A stretch of 64,000 nt of DNA from Sporosarcina sp. FSL K6-2383 (GTDB lineage Bacteria > Bacillota > Bacilli > Bacillales_A > Planococcaceae), in assembly GCF_038618305.1 (NCBI RefSeq), contig NZ_CP152017.1, positions 3,199,001-3,263,000 of the forward strand, given 5' to 3'. Below the pieces are notes generated by a model. That model did no database searches. It had not been told where the DNA came from and saw only the letters and a list, made by a program, of their open reading frames with translations. Both the position numbers and the translations under genes were made by a program. Position 1 is the first letter of the stretch. Each line of letters opens with the position of its first letter. Positions 9,294-19,250 of the stretch are shown here, piece by piece.

Positions 9294-10196
9294 TTGCTAC
9301 GTAAAATACTGCTTTTCTCACTCATCTTCATCCTTTCAGCCTGTTCATCTCCAGCAGAAGTCGGACGTCAGTTAACTGATACAGAATCGGCTGTGTTAAG
9401 ACTTATAGATAGCGAACAACTCTATGCATCTATTCAAGAACTAACGAAAGAACCTCGCATAGCTGGCACGGAATCCGAACGGATAGCTGCTGCATTCTTA
9501 TCGACACAACTTGAACAGTATGGGTATGAAGTTGATGTACAAACCTTTACTTTACAAAGTTCCACAGTAGATAAGCCCGAATCTCAAAATCTCATTGTCA
9601 CAAAAAAAACTACTGATAGGCTCCCATCAACTGACGATATTATTGTGATAGGGGCACATTATGATTCCGTCGTTCTATCACCAGGAGCAAGTGATAATGC
9701 AAGTGGGACTGCTGTATTGCTTGAAATCGCTCGCATCATAAAAGATACACCGACCCAGTCTGAAATTCGCTTCATCTTTTTTGGCTCGGAAGAAAATGGA
9801 CAAGCAGGCTCTCAAAATTATGTCAATGAAATGACAGCAGATGAAATTGAGCGGACAATTGCTATGTTTAACCTGGACATGGTCGGTAGCGCAGATGCCG
9901 GACCTCTAACGATGTTTACGGTAGACGGCATGCCAAACACCGCGACGAAGATAGGCAACAAAGCGAATGTGGATCTATTTGGCGAAACTTTATCTCTTGC
10001 ATCTTCTGCTCAAAGTGATCATTCAGCCTTCCATAATGTAGCCATTGACGCAGTCATGTTTACTCATTTCCCTTTGGAGAAAGCCTACCATTCAGCTAAT
10101 GACACTATCGATAAATTGAGCGAACAGCGATTAGAAAATATCACTCGTATATTAACAATGTCCATTCTCGAATTAATCGCCCTTGAGAGTGAGTGA
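9294..10196 (+). CDS. M28-family zinc aminopeptidase, lipoprotein
   Basis: A 300-residue surface-attached metallopeptidase. The N-terminus is a type II signal peptide with lipobox LSAC. The M28 di-zinc ligands are visible in order: His in GAHYDSV, Asp in GASDNASG, catalytic Glu pair in SEENG, Asp in MFNLDMVG and His in the late AYHSANDT. Such enzymes release N-terminal residues from peptides outside the membrane. The start is TTG 9294, with GGAGGGG six bases upstream; a GTG fifteen bases earlier overlaps that site. Its 3' end overlaps the convergent deacetylase gene by 24 bases. Confidence 0.9.
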   Translation: MLRKILLFSLIFILSACSSPAEVGRQLTDTESAVLRLIDSEQLYASIQELTKEPRIAGTESERIAAAFLSTQLEQYGYEVDVQTFTLQSSTVDKPESQNLIVTKKTTDRLPSTDDIIVIGAHYDSVVLSPGASDNASGTAVLLEIARIIKDTPTQSEIRFIFFGSEENGQAGSQNYVNEMTADEIERTIAMFNLDMVGSADAGPLTMFTVDGMPNTATKIGNKANVDLFGETLSLASSAQSDHSAFHNVAIDAVMFTHFPLEKAYHSANDTIDKLSEQRLENITRILTMSILELIALESE

Positions 10197-11180
10197 ATCC
10201 TTTACCTGTAAAGCAAGCGTTGAAGCCTCCGCCATCGTAAGGCTTGTTAGACCGTATTGATCTCTCATTGCAGCCACGTGGATCAGGACTTCCGACAAAA
10301 AACGAATATTGCTATCGATGTCTTTACCAAAATTATGTGGATGCCACCAAAGATGAAATACTTCTCCCTTTTTCGCGGCATTCGTTATACTTTTTTTAAT
10401 TCTTCTTAAACGTAATGAATCGAAACTTTTCAGGCTAGCATGATATGGCCTTAAAAAACAACTCGATGGTAAGTTGACAATGGGTTCAGTCGCTACTTCA
10501 TCAATCCGATACGTATGATCACCGAAAATAGGTATATAACAGTCAGCCAGCCTAAGCATTCTCTTCAAAATCCCTTCCTTATGATACGGACCAACTTGAT
10601 AGACCCAACTGTCTTCATGCCCCCTAAAACTTTGAATACCGTTCGCTTTGCAAACGTGTAAATAATCATTGTTAATTTGGTTTCTCGGAAATACGATTGA
10701 TTGGGTAGACTGTCCAATTTCTTCAGCGATCTGTACGGAAGCTTTTACATCCGCTTCAAATTGCTCCGCAGTCTGTCCAGCTTCCAAACAATAATAATGT
10801 GAAAAAGTATGGGTTGCCAATTCCTGATTCGGGTAATCCATGATTTCATTTATCAATGAAGCACCAAAATGCAATGGATCCTGTTCTTCGTTTTCTCCAA
10901 GGCTCTCCAGTTTGTCATATGGCGACAAAGCTACATTCGTATAACTCGGATAGAGATTAGGTAGGTTTGCCAGTAGCGTTTTCTTGTTATCAAAAAAAAG
11001 CATACCTACAGTCGCCCATGTTGCATGAATATCGAAATGCTGGAACAGCTCTAATATTTTTGGTATGGCTTGCCGAACACCTAAGATATTTTCTTGATAC
11101 TTTCCTGACGTGTAAACATCATGGACACCCCAGTTTAATTCAAAATCTAGAGAAACGATGAAGATTCCTTGTTTACTCAT
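10173..11180 (-). CDS. Polysaccharide deacetylase, last gene of the EPS cluster
   Basis: A 335-residue protein with NodB-homology (CE4) features: the metal-binding Asp in FIVSLDFELNWG at the N-terminus, and THTFSHY with the His pair expected to hold the metal. Such enzymes remove N-acetyl groups from polysaccharide GlcNAc units. There is no signal peptide, so it would act inside the cell, perhaps on lipid-linked intermediates. The gene is 160 bases after the polymerase gene, in the same direction, and is the probable end of the operon. The ribosome site before the ATG is weak. Its tail overlaps the convergent M28 peptidase gene. Confidence 0.82.
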   Translation of the reverse strand: MSKQGIFIVSLDFELNWGVHDVYTSGKYQENILGVRQAIPKILELFQHFDIHATWATVGMLFFDNKKTLLANLPNLYPSYTNVALSPYDKLESLGENEEQDPLHFGASLINEIMDYPNQELATHTFSHYYCLEAGQTAEQFEADVKASVQIAEEIGQSTQSIVFPRNQINNDYLHVCKANGIQSFRGHEDSWVYQVGPYHKEGILKRMLRLADCYIPIFGDHTYRIDEVATEPIVNLPSSCFLRPYHASLKSFDSLRLRRIKKSITNAAKKGEVFHLWWHPHNFGKDIDSNIRFLSEVLIHVAAMRDQYGLTSLTMAEASTLALQVKDSLTLKGD

Positions 11181-11340
11181 ATTTTCATCAAACCATCACC
11201 ATTTGTAATAGATATAGGGTAATAAAGGGGCTTCAGTCGCTGAACCTGTGTATAGGTAAAGATAAGCATAATTGCATGTTGGGCTTTCAATAGATAAAGT
11301 AATTCCCTCCCACATAATAAAATATAAACCGCCTCCATAT

Positions 11341-12651
11341 CTAGACTTTTACATGAATCAGGGATAACAAAGACAGGAACAAAACTAGCGGGAAAAAGTC
11401 CATTACAATGGAGTCCAGTGAGAAATTTGCCACAATGACTACGAATAAGGGCAAGCTATTTAACACTCGCTTAGCCTTTTTAATGGAGCCCTCCGCTGTT
11501 TTATTCATATGCTTATATGAATAGCCAACAAAAACAAGTAATGCGACAATGCCAAGAAATCCTGTGAAATACCAATAAGACAAATACATATTATGCGCAG
11601 CATAGCCGTCTAAAAAACCCGTTCCAATACCATTTCCGATTAGAAAAATACGTGGATTCGTAATGATTTCTTGGATATAAGCTAACCATAAAGATGATCT
11701 ACCCGTTGTGACCGAAACGACCGTGCCCCCTTGTTCTGAAAAACGTGCAAGGGTCACAACGATAAAATCAAGTAATCCAAATGGCATGGCAACGAAAATA
11801 ATGACCGTCAAAGCAAATAAATACTTCATAACACTTCTATATTTAGACGTGACATATATGAGGCACATGTAAATCAAGATGACAATCAGCATGAGCAAAA
11901 ACATTTTAGACAGTGTAAGTAAGCCCATAAAAGTCAAAGCTATTATGAGGACACTTTCTTTTAAAAGTTGTTTTTTATATCCAGAAATAACAAGCAGAAG
12001 CGCAATCGCAACTAATACTTGCAAAGAAAAATAATTAGGGTCTACATCCAGTCCGCTAAATCGAGTGTACAAGTGATTATTCTCGTATAACGTATAGGTT
12101 TCACCCCTATTTTGAATATATTGTTCCACTTGGGGTACCCAACGACCAAGTAGGGCAACAAAGCCGGAAAATACAAGACCTGAAGCATAGGAAAGCACAT
12201 ATCTTTCATAAGAAGCATTCTCGGTGAGCGTCGCAGTAGCTACTGCTATCGTCAAGAAATTCAGCAGGAATCCAATAATAACAAGCAGATTGCTGTTCGA
12301 TGCGAAACCTGAAGTCAGCAAAATATAAAGAACAAAAAACAGAAATCCCATGATGACAGTTAGACTAACACGTATTTTATTGTTCAGCATCGAAAATAAA
12401 CAGGACATCAAGTAGACGACTTGAATGATATGGAAAAAGGAAAAACGATCTCCATCTAATTTCAATACGTATATCCATGTAGAGAAAAACAGCAGGAAAA
12501 TAATTTTACCTTCTACCTTTTCTTTCATGATTCCATAGCAAGACACGAGTAAAAAAAGGACCAAAAATAAGTTATGACCACTTATTAGTTTGGCCAATAC
12601 GGATAATGCAGCTACCATAATCAGTACGCTACTTGGAATCGCCCGATTCAC
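11341..12651 (-). CDS. O-antigen polymerase/ligase-type membrane protein (Wzy-like)
   Basis: A 436-residue protein with about eleven membrane helices and a larger outer loop (about residues 165-210, with RFSGLDVDPNYFSL). This is the usual layout of Wzy/O-antigen ligase proteins that polymerise lipid-linked repeat units outside the membrane. DPN followed by an aromatic, and GNGIGTGFLDGYAAHNMYL near residue 340, match motifs common in this family. It starts at GTG behind GGAGGAAAAAG. The genomic place between glycosyltransferases and a deacetylase supports a polymerase role in exopolysaccharide synthesis. Assignment rests on topology and context because sequence conservation is low. Confidence 0.75.
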   Translation of the reverse strand: MNRAIPSSVLIMVAALSVLAKLISGHNLFLVLFLLVSCYGIMKEKVEGKIIFLLFFSTWIYVLKLDGDRFSFFHIIQVVYLMSCLFSMLNNKIRVSLTVIMGFLFFVLYILLTSGFASNSNLLVIIGFLLNFLTIAVATATLTENASYERYVLSYASGLVFSGFVALLGRWVPQVEQYIQNRGETYTLYENNHLYTRFSGLDVDPNYFSLQVLVAIALLLVISGYKKQLLKESVLIIALTFMGLLTLSKMFLLMLIVILIYMCLIYVTSKYRSVMKYLFALTVIIFVAMPFGLLDFIVVTLARFSEQGGTVVSVTTGRSSLWLAYIQEIITNPRIFLIGNGIGTGFLDGYAAHNMYLSYWYFTGFLGIVALLVFVGYSYKHMNKTAEGSIKKAKRVLNSLPLFVVIVANFSLDSIVMDFFPLVLFLSLLSLIHVKV

Positions 12652-12694
12652 CTTTTTCCTCCTCCCCGTCTACGCACGAAAAAATAGGTCCCTA

Positions 12695-13873
12695 CTATAA
12701 AACATCCTGAAGCTGTCCTATCGCGACCTCATTGCTTCCTCTATTTTTCCGACTCCCATCTTGTAAGCCTACGAGAATATTTTGATCGTCAAGAACCGCT
12801 TTCAACGCATCAAACAATGCTTGCGTATCTGTCTCAACAATAATTCCATTCACTCCATTAGTAAGCTGTTCTTCCGCAGAAGCATATGCAGTCGTGATGA
12901 CTGGTATTCCTAAAGCAAGAGCCTCACCAACAACCATAGGATAGCCTTCATAATCAGACGCTAAGACGAAAGCGTCTGCCTGCTTAATATAGGGAAGGGG
13001 GTTCATCTTTTCCCCCATAAACACAAGCAAATCCAATACACCATACTTGTCAGCAAGTGCATAATTCTTATCCCAATCCGGGCCATCTCCTACGAGCCAC
13101 CATTTAAAATCGACGTATCCAGCACTCTTCAAGAGATGCACGACCTCTATAATGCGATCTATCCGCTTCGTAGCATTATCAATGCGAGCAACTGTGACGA
13201 AATGAGTCCTATCCAATCTGTACATGGGCACAAACTCATCAGCTCGATTTTGAATCAGGTTATATGGAAAAAAGTTATAGACTACTGCCGACTTGTGTTC
13301 ATATTCGGGAAGAAATCGATCGAATTGCTCCTTTCCAGCTTTCGATACGTTAACAATCGTGTCAAAGTCCCGGTAGCTATTTAGACAACTCTCTCGGTTA
13401 AATTGCGCTTTAATCGGATCTGTATGAATCCAAGCAATTTTCTTATCCGCAATGACATTTTCGATGACGTATTGATTACTCCCTCTATTAAAATAGCCTT
13501 GCGGGACGTCGTTAAAATAGGAAATCGCCACCTCATACGGTTGCTTTTTTTTCTGTAATGAAAAGAGTATTTTAAAATAGAAGGACGATCCAACGAGCCT
13601 AACAAATAGCGTTAATAAGATCCTCATCATTTTGTCGAATAGGCTACCATTCTTTATTACTTCCGAGAACGGTGTAGCTGTCAGCATCAATAAGTAGTTA
13701 CTGGAAACTACATTCACATTTTTAGGTAGTTCCTCCGCTAACTCTCCTTTGTGAGCAAACAGAAATAAATCAATCTCATTGCGATGATCCGCCGCTAATA
13801 TGTCTAATGTGTTGATGAGGGCCCGTTGAATTCCTCCCATTGATAAGTTGTATCCTACAATTAAAATCTTCAT
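12695..13873 (-). CDS. GT4-family glycosyltransferase
   Basis: A 392-residue GT-B fold enzyme expected to transfer a sugar from a nucleotide donor to the lipid-linked EPS repeat unit. The N-terminus has the glycine-rich VGYNLSMGGIQRAL loop. The C-terminal half has the GT4 donor-site pattern: EGYPMVVGEALALGIPVITT, with the E(x7)E arrangement. No membrane segment is seen. It lies in the middle of the EPS operon, 16 bases after the next glycosyltransferase gene. Donor and acceptor cannot be read from sequence. Confidence 0.88.
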   Translation of the reverse strand: MKILIVGYNLSMGGIQRALINTLDILAADHRNEIDLFLFAHKGELAEELPKNVNVVSSNYLLMLTATPFSEVIKNGSLFDKMMRILLTLFVRLVGSSFYFKILFSLQKKKQPYEVAISYFNDVPQGYFNRGSNQYVIENVIADKKIAWIHTDPIKAQFNRESCLNSYRDFDTIVNVSKAGKEQFDRFLPEYEHKSAVVYNFFPYNLIQNRADEFVPMYRLDRTHFVTVARIDNATKRIDRIIEVVHLLKSAGYVDFKWWLVGDGPDWDKNYALADKYGVLDLLVFMGEKMNPLPYIKQADAFVLASDYEGYPMVVGEALALGIPVITTAYASAEEQLTNGVNGIIVETDTQALFDALKAVLDDQNILVGLQDGSRKNRGSNEVAIGQLQDVL

Positions 13874-13889
13874 CAGCTGTCATTCCTTT

Positions 13890-15026
13890 TTAGAGTTGTT
13901 CATATAGACGTATTAACCGTTCTCCCATAATGGACCATGCATATTTTTCTACATATAAACGATGCGATCGAATACCCATTTCCAGAAACTCATTGGGATT
14001 TGTTTGAAGAAGTTGTTCGATCAGATTCATTAAACTAAGCTTGTCATAAGCAATAACAAATCCGGTATGATTGGCTGTAACGATTTCATCAATTCCTGTC
14101 TGTTCTGCAACGATAATTGGTTTCTTCAATAACATCGCTTCATATAATTTATTAGGTGATGAAAAACGATGATTCGGCACTAAAGGATTGTAAATGGCCA
14201 GCATCACATCACAATGCTTGGTTAAAGCGAGGGTCGACTCATAGTCCAATTTGCCATAATAAAAAATATTGTCATATGCCAGACTTTGCTTTTTAAAAAA
14301 ACTCTCTAAATCGCCAAAACCACCGATATGAAGTTCAACATCCTTACACTTAGCGATTACTTCAGCGATTTCGAGTAGAAAACGACTTTTCGATAATACG
14401 CCAACATAAACAAACTTCAATTTCTTATTTAGATTACCCAGAGGAACAAATCCACAATTTACGATTGGTAACCTATCTGGAGAATTATGAATGATCCACA
14501 AACTCTTAGGTACGCTCTTTCGTATTTGCTCGATTCTACTTTCATTCACAATAATGACGGCATCTGCCTTGTTAATCATCCGAATATCCAGACCTTCAAT
14601 GACAGGCTTCAAGATTGTTGGAACCCTAAACGCATCGACATAATAATCGAACACATCATATACATACTTTTTACGAAAGATTTTCGATACAATAAATGCT
14701 GGAATGACTGTATCAAAATCACATGCATGAATCACATCGTAATCCCTGCGGTAATGAATCAGTTTTTTTAATAAGAAAAGTTGAAATAATAACAGAGACC
14801 ACAAATTAATAATTCCTCGCCCGAATAATGCCTCTTTGTGGAATAAATCAATCTGTACCTGTCCATTATCTAGCGATACAACATCTCTTTTTTCAATAGC
14901 TTGTCCCAAATTTCTTTCCCATGCTAGAACCCTTAAATCATAGCCATATGTCAGTAACGTGTTCAATTCCTTTTCAACGCGTGGATCAGGATTGACTGGA
15001 TTTGATCTTGCCATCATAATTCTCAT
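13890..15026 (-). CDS. GT4-type glycosyltransferase
   Basis: A 378-residue GT-B type glycosyltransferase. The N-terminal half has RSNPVNPDPRVEKELNTL, typical of enzymes that act after other EPS transferases, and YDVIHACDFDTVIPAF. The C-terminal half has FSSPNKLYEAMLLKKPIIV with the donor-site Glu. It overlaps the upstream flippase gene by 4 bases, so translation is probably coupled. A hydrophobic stretch (INLWSLLLFQLFLLKKL) may mediate membrane contact. The sugar transferred is unknown. Confidence 0.87.
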   Translation of the reverse strand: MRIMMARSNPVNPDPRVEKELNTLLTYGYDLRVLAWERNLGQAIEKRDVVSLDNGQVQIDLFHKEALFGRGIINLWSLLLFQLFLLKKLIHYRRDYDVIHACDFDTVIPAFIVSKIFRKKYVYDVFDYYVDAFRVPTILKPVIEGLDIRMINKADAVIIVNESRIEQIRKSVPKSLWIIHNSPDRLPIVNCGFVPLGNLNKKLKFVYVGVLSKSRFLLEIAEVIAKCKDVELHIGGFGDLESFFKKQSLAYDNIFYYGKLDYESTLALTKHCDVMLAIYNPLVPNHRFSSPNKLYEAMLLKKPIIVAEQTGIDEIVTANHTGFVIAYDKLSLMNLIEQLLQTNPNEFLEMGIRSHRLYVEKYAWSIMGERLIRLYEQL

Positions 15027-16582
15027 AAACGTAACTTCCTTCGCATAAAAGTAAGGAATTCTTTCGATTCCTTCACTTTTAAAATTGTCAATAAAAAGAA
15101 ATAGAGACTACATCCTACGAGTCCAATGACCATCATTTTCAAAAAATCGTTCATCTGAAGCCATACATAGCCATTCAATAGCACAATGACCCCTCCCATA
15201 ACTCCTGACGCCATCAATACTTTCGAAAACGTGATGGCCATACTTTTCAAGCCCAGTGGACCAATCTTTCTTCGAAGACTGGTGCATAGGAGTGCAACAC
15301 TAATAAGTGCCGAAATACTTGTTGCTAGTGCCAATCCATTCAGCCCCATATAAGCCGATAAAATGATATTCAATACGATATTCAGAGCCACTGCAATAGC
15401 AGCATTGACCATCGGGGTTACCATATCTTGGAGTGAATAAAAAGTACGCAATAAGATTTCCCGGATGCCGTAACCTATCATACCTATGGAATAGAAAAAC
15501 AATGCCTCTGACGTTAACAAAATGGCTGGCTCATCGAATTGTCCACGACCGAAAAGCAATTGAATAATTGGTTTAGCCATGATCATGATGCCTAGACTTG
15601 CCGGCACGACTAGCAGGATCACACTTGAAAGAACCTCACGCATCGACCTCTTCAATTCTTCCATACTTTTTTCAGCAGCCATTTTTGATAAATGTGGAAA
15701 TAGAATAGCGATAAATGACAGAACAAATATCCCATGAACGAAATCATTTAACCGACTGGCATATGTTAGTGCAGAAATCCCACCTTCTACAATCTTGGAT
15801 GCTAGTGTTTTATCTACTATGGAATTAATGTGATCAACAGACATCCCCATTGTGATTGGTAATACAAATAATGCTATTTTCTTTATATTTTCATCTAGAA
15901 ATGGAACTACAGGAGAATACCGATATTTCATTTTTGAAAGGGAGGGCAGTAAAAATAGCAATTGAGCCAGTGCAGCAACAATACTACCAATTGCTAAACC
16001 AATACTATGTGTTTGTGCACTGATGACGATGGAGAGAATAATGATGAAATTGAAAGGAAACCCTAGCATGGCAGCTGTCGTAAATTTCCCATTGACCTGG
16101 AGATAACTTGCAAGTAGCTGGGTAAGGCTTGTAAAATAGATACCCACTAAGCTGATACGCGTGAAGAGAACCGCCATTCTCTTTGTTTCTTCCGTAAAAC
16201 CTAACGCGAATAGCGTCACGAGTTGATTTGAAAATAAAAAACCTACAAGAAGAAGTACAGTTGTGATAAGCAGGATAACCGTCAGTAATCTGTTCGTAAA
16301 ATTCAGTGCTTGTTTTTCACCGCTCGTATTTTCAATTTCTTTGTAGAGCGGGATATATCCTGATGAAATTCCCGTCATCACTACACTGAATAATATAGTT
16401 GTAATTGAAATGGAAATGAAATAGGCATCCGTCGTGACAGAAGCTCCATAAAAATAGGTCAGCGTAATATCACGGAGAAACCCAAACACTTTGGATAGAA
16501 CCGTTATGATCATTAATAGTGCTGCTGTTTTTTTTATCGTTTCGATGAGTTGCCCCTTCTCCGCTAGTTGTTTTTTAATCAT
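15023..16582 (-). CDS. MurJ/MviN-type lipid-linked oligosaccharide flippase
   Basis: A 519-residue membrane protein with about 14 helices of the MOP exporter superfamily. Early motifs (LSKVFGFLRDITLTYFYGAS and DAYFISI) match the MurJ/MviN branch rather than classical Wzx. MurJ moves lipid II across the membrane; its position inside an EPS operon suggests it flips the EPS repeat unit instead. The ATG directly follows the stop of the upstream acyltransferase gene, and the 3' end overlaps the next gene by 4 bases. A role in peptidoglycan synthesis cannot be excluded. Confidence 0.85.
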   Translation of the reverse strand: MIKKQLAEKGQLIETIKKTAALLMIITVLSKVFGFLRDITLTYFYGASVTTDAYFISISITTILFSVVMTGISSGYIPLYKEIENTSGEKQALNFTNRLLTVILLITTVLLLVGFLFSNQLVTLFALGFTEETKRMAVLFTRISLVGIYFTSLTQLLASYLQVNGKFTTAAMLGFPFNFIIILSIVISAQTHSIGLAIGSIVAALAQLLFLLPSLSKMKYRYSPVVPFLDENIKKIALFVLPITMGMSVDHINSIVDKTLASKIVEGGISALTYASRLNDFVHGIFVLSFIAILFPHLSKMAAEKSMEELKRSMREVLSSVILLVVPASLGIMIMAKPIIQLLFGRGQFDEPAILLTSEALFFYSIGMIGYGIREILLRTFYSLQDMVTPMVNAAIAVALNIVLNIILSAYMGLNGLALATSISALISVALLCTSLRRKIGPLGLKSMAITFSKVLMASGVMGGVIVLLNGYVWLQMNDFLKMMVIGLVGCSLYFFLLTILKVKESKEFLTFMRRKLRL

Positions 16583-18265
16583 TTACCCCTTGCCATCTAC
16601 AACAGTAGATGACCTAAAGCCGAAGATTGTCCGGTTCGAAACCTCTTTATCTATGAAAAAACCCTTACTCCTTAAAAATGCCACTCTTTTCTTATCTGGC
16701 TTTTCCAAGTCTATAACGATTGTTTTTGCTTTATAATCACTCTTTACGAATGCACATATATCCATGATATTATCTAAGTTCCACTTATCGATATAGACAC
16801 TGCCCTTCCGTAATTGGGTAAGATAAGAGATTGCATCTATTCGCAAGACATTTGGATTAATCCAACAAATCGTATCAAAAGACAACTGTTTTTCGGTAGA
16901 ATAACCGGTAAATCCACGGTACAGCCTATTTCCTATTTCCTTCATTTCATCATCTTCAAAATCGTTACTCGCAAATACCATTTTTATCGTTAAAGGTGTA
17001 AATGTTTTATAAGTGACGAGCGCAGAATCCGAGTGTACATTCATTTTTAAAACCATATGCTGCCGCTGTTCATAAAAGAATTTTCTTATGGAATTGATAC
17101 CGTTCATGATGTCGGGTGTCACCTTCTTGAACGTTTTAGTTGAGCGTAGATTCCTCAAAATATATTTAATTTTCCCGACTGTATTACGTCTAAACAACAC
17201 GGCTTTCCTACTTTTTTTAATCCCAGAGAGCAGCCACTCTTTCCCCCATATGAGATTCCTTTTCCCTTTTTCTCGTATAGTATTTGAAGAAAAAGCCATT
17301 CTTATCGTATGATCCAGACCCGTATTCCATTCGAATTTATAAGGCTCATAACCAATACTCATATCTAAAATTTTCGTTGAACTATTGACACTTTTCTTGA
17401 TTTTCTCTTTAACAAGTATGCGACCTGGGCTAAAATAATCGAAGGCATCGTCATGTCCTAGCACATACCCCATATACCTTCCTCGACATTTAAATCCGTA
17501 AGTGAAGGCAATGAGCCTATCCTCTAAGTAAAGAGATTCAATTCGTACACGCATAGCTCCTGTCGTATTTTCAGCTAGTTTCCTAAAGAATTGCCTTTTC
17601 TCCTGACTCGTAAATCCACTTGTATCATTTTTCTTCTCCCATCTTTTATTATGCAGATGAAAAATCGTATCCATCTCTTCGGGACGACTCGTTTCAAGCT
17701 TAACTGTCCCTAAAGACCGTAGTCTTTTTTGCCTTCTATCCAGACCGTGTAGTGTCTTTCTCTCTTTCATATAGTCATCGAGTTGGATATTTTCCAAGTC
17801 AACAAAAGGGGTTACAATTCGATAAGTACGATTTTCTATGCCCCGCTTCTCCAAGTAGGCCACTAAACTTTTAGGTGTCTGACTACTTTCTAATAACCCG
17901 TGTAAGTTGAACAATACCCGTTTCTTCGTTTCAAGCAGGTAGTCAAGTACTAACTCAATTGCCTGATCCAAAATAGATGCATCCGCAATAAAATCCATGT
18001 AATTGGCCTGTCCAAGCGCCATAAAATTATATTCATAACCGAGCCCTTTTTGGGTATACATAAAGGGAAAAAATGCAACAAAACGATTGTTATGTTGAAC
18101 AGCAATGATTTCAATATTTTTCCCCTCACCTAAATAACTCCACCATTCATACAACCATTCAAATTCGATAAATGGATTTGTATTGTCAATACTCTCCAAA
18201 ATGAAAGACCAATCATTTTTATAATCCTTCAGTTGATCTACCGATGTAATTGTAATGAGTTTCAT
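16583..18265 (-). CDS. FemAB/GNAT-like acyltransferase, two-part protein
   Basis: A 560-residue protein. Residues about 1-330 match the BioF2-like/FemAB type acetyltransferase domain (GNAT_6) often found in polysaccharide clusters: early NPFIEFEWLYEWW, then FHLHNKRWEKKNDTSGF and LYLEDRLIAFTYGFKCRGRYMGYVLG. The remaining ~230 residues, after a basic linker, look like a second, more divergent GNAT-type unit ending in LRSKGFFIDKEVSNRTIFGF. Typical single-domain relatives are about 330-380 residues, so this is long. Probable role: adding an acyl or aminoacyl group to the polymer or its sugar precursor. The start has GGGAGG upstream. Confidence 0.75.
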   Translation of the reverse strand: MKLITITSVDQLKDYKNDWSFILESIDNTNPFIEFEWLYEWWSYLGEGKNIEIIAVQHNNRFVAFFPFMYTQKGLGYEYNFMALGQANYMDFIADASILDQAIELVLDYLLETKKRVLFNLHGLLESSQTPKSLVAYLEKRGIENRTYRIVTPFVDLENIQLDDYMKERKTLHGLDRRQKRLRSLGTVKLETSRPEEMDTIFHLHNKRWEKKNDTSGFTSQEKRQFFRKLAENTTGAMRVRIESLYLEDRLIAFTYGFKCRGRYMGYVLGHDDAFDYFSPGRILVKEKIKKSVNSSTKILDMSIGYEPYKFEWNTGLDHTIRMAFSSNTIREKGKRNLIWGKEWLLSGIKKSRKAVLFRRNTVGKIKYILRNLRSTKTFKKVTPDIMNGINSIRKFFYEQRQHMVLKMNVHSDSALVTYKTFTPLTIKMVFASNDFEDDEMKEIGNRLYRGFTGYSTEKQLSFDTICWINPNVLRIDAISYLTQLRKGSVYIDKWNLDNIMDICAFVKSDYKAKTIVIDLEKPDKKRVAFLRSKGFFIDKEVSNRTIFGFRSSTVVDGKG

Positions 18266-18280
18266 TTTTTCCTCCCTTTA

Positions 18281-19216
18281 TCACTTCATAGATAACTTCG
18301 AACTTGAGACTGTTGAATAATAATGAACTGTTTCATGTAAACCTTCCTGCAAAGAATAATGAGAAAACCAGTCAAAGGAACTAGACACTTTGCTATTGTC
18401 CAACACACTTCTCTCAATCTCTCCGACTCTTATTGGTTGATAGACTGGTATTTTCGTTACCCCTGTCTCCTCAAAAATCTGCGTTAACAGGCCTTCAATT
18501 GACGTTTCTATTCCTGAACAAATATTATAAATTCCTTTATGCTCCCCCTCGATTGCTAGGCGACAAGCTTTCGCAACATCTTTCACATAAATAAAATCTC
18601 TTGTTTGGTAGCCACCAAACATTTCAACATTTTCCCCACGTACTAATTTTCTAATGAAGATGGAGACGACACCCGCTTCTCCATCGGCATTCTGTCTCGG
18701 CCCATAAACATTTGAAAAACGTAAAATACAGCTATTCCCACCATATATTGCATCATATAATTCAATATATTTCTCCGCTGAGTATTTCGAAAGTGCATAA
18801 AAGGACAGCGCATGGAGACGATGATTTTCATCAATTGGAAGATAAGCTGGCTCACCGTAGACGGCTGCTGAAGAGGCAAATATAAAGTTTTTCACATTGT
18901 ATTTTTTCGCAAGAGAAATCAGTTTAACCGTACCAACCATATTCGTCTGTAAATCAAAAAAAGGATTATTCATAGATGCTGTAACCGAGACCTGCGCAGC
19001 TAAGTGGATAACATAGTCCGGCCTTTCCCTTTCAAATACATACTCGATTTCTTGGTCATTAATATCGAACTGATATATTTTCACAGTATTTAATAGATTG
19101 TCGAGAGATCCAGTCACTAAATTATCGACTAACACAACTTCAAAGTGATGGTTTACTAATTCTTCAACTACATGTGATCCGATAAATCCTGCTCCACCCG
19201 TCACTAATACTTTCAT
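18281..19216 (-). CDS. NAD-dependent sugar epimerase/dehydratase (UDP-glucose 4-epimerase-like)
   Basis: A 311-residue extended short-chain dehydrogenase. The N-terminal Rossmann motif is VTGGAGFIGSHVVEEL; the catalytic residues are in FASSAAVYGEP (Ser) and FYALSKYSAEKY (YxxxK). SNVYGPRQN is the usual downstream signature. These enzymes interconvert UDP-sugars such as UDP-GlcNAc and UDP-GalNAc or UDP-Glc and UDP-Gal, supplying donors for the neighbouring transferases. I choose ATG 19216 (MKVLVTGG), with AAGGAG upstream; an in-frame start three codons earlier is less likely. The precise substrate is not readable. Confidence 0.9.
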   Translation of the reverse strand: MKVLVTGGAGFIGSHVVEELVNHHFEVVLVDNLVTGSLDNLLNTVKIYQFDINDQEIEYVFERERPDYVIHLAAQVSVTASMNNPFFDLQTNMVGTVKLISLAKKYNVKNFIFASSAAVYGEPAYLPIDENHRLHALSFYALSKYSAEKYIELYDAIYGGNSCILRFSNVYGPRQNADGEAGVVSIFIRKLVRGENVEMFGGYQTRDFIYVKDVAKACRLAIEGEHKGIYNICSGIETSIEGLLTQIFEETGVTKIPVYQPIRVGEIERSVLDNSKVSSSFDWFSHYSLQEGLHETVHYYSTVSSSKLSMK

Positions 19217-19250
19217 ACTCAACATCTCCTTCCTTAGCGATAGTCTATAA

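Noticed and set aside
11196..11315. 39-codon minus-strand frame between polymerase and deacetylase genes
   Set aside because: No ribosome site and no recognisable features; it probably is untranslated spacer.
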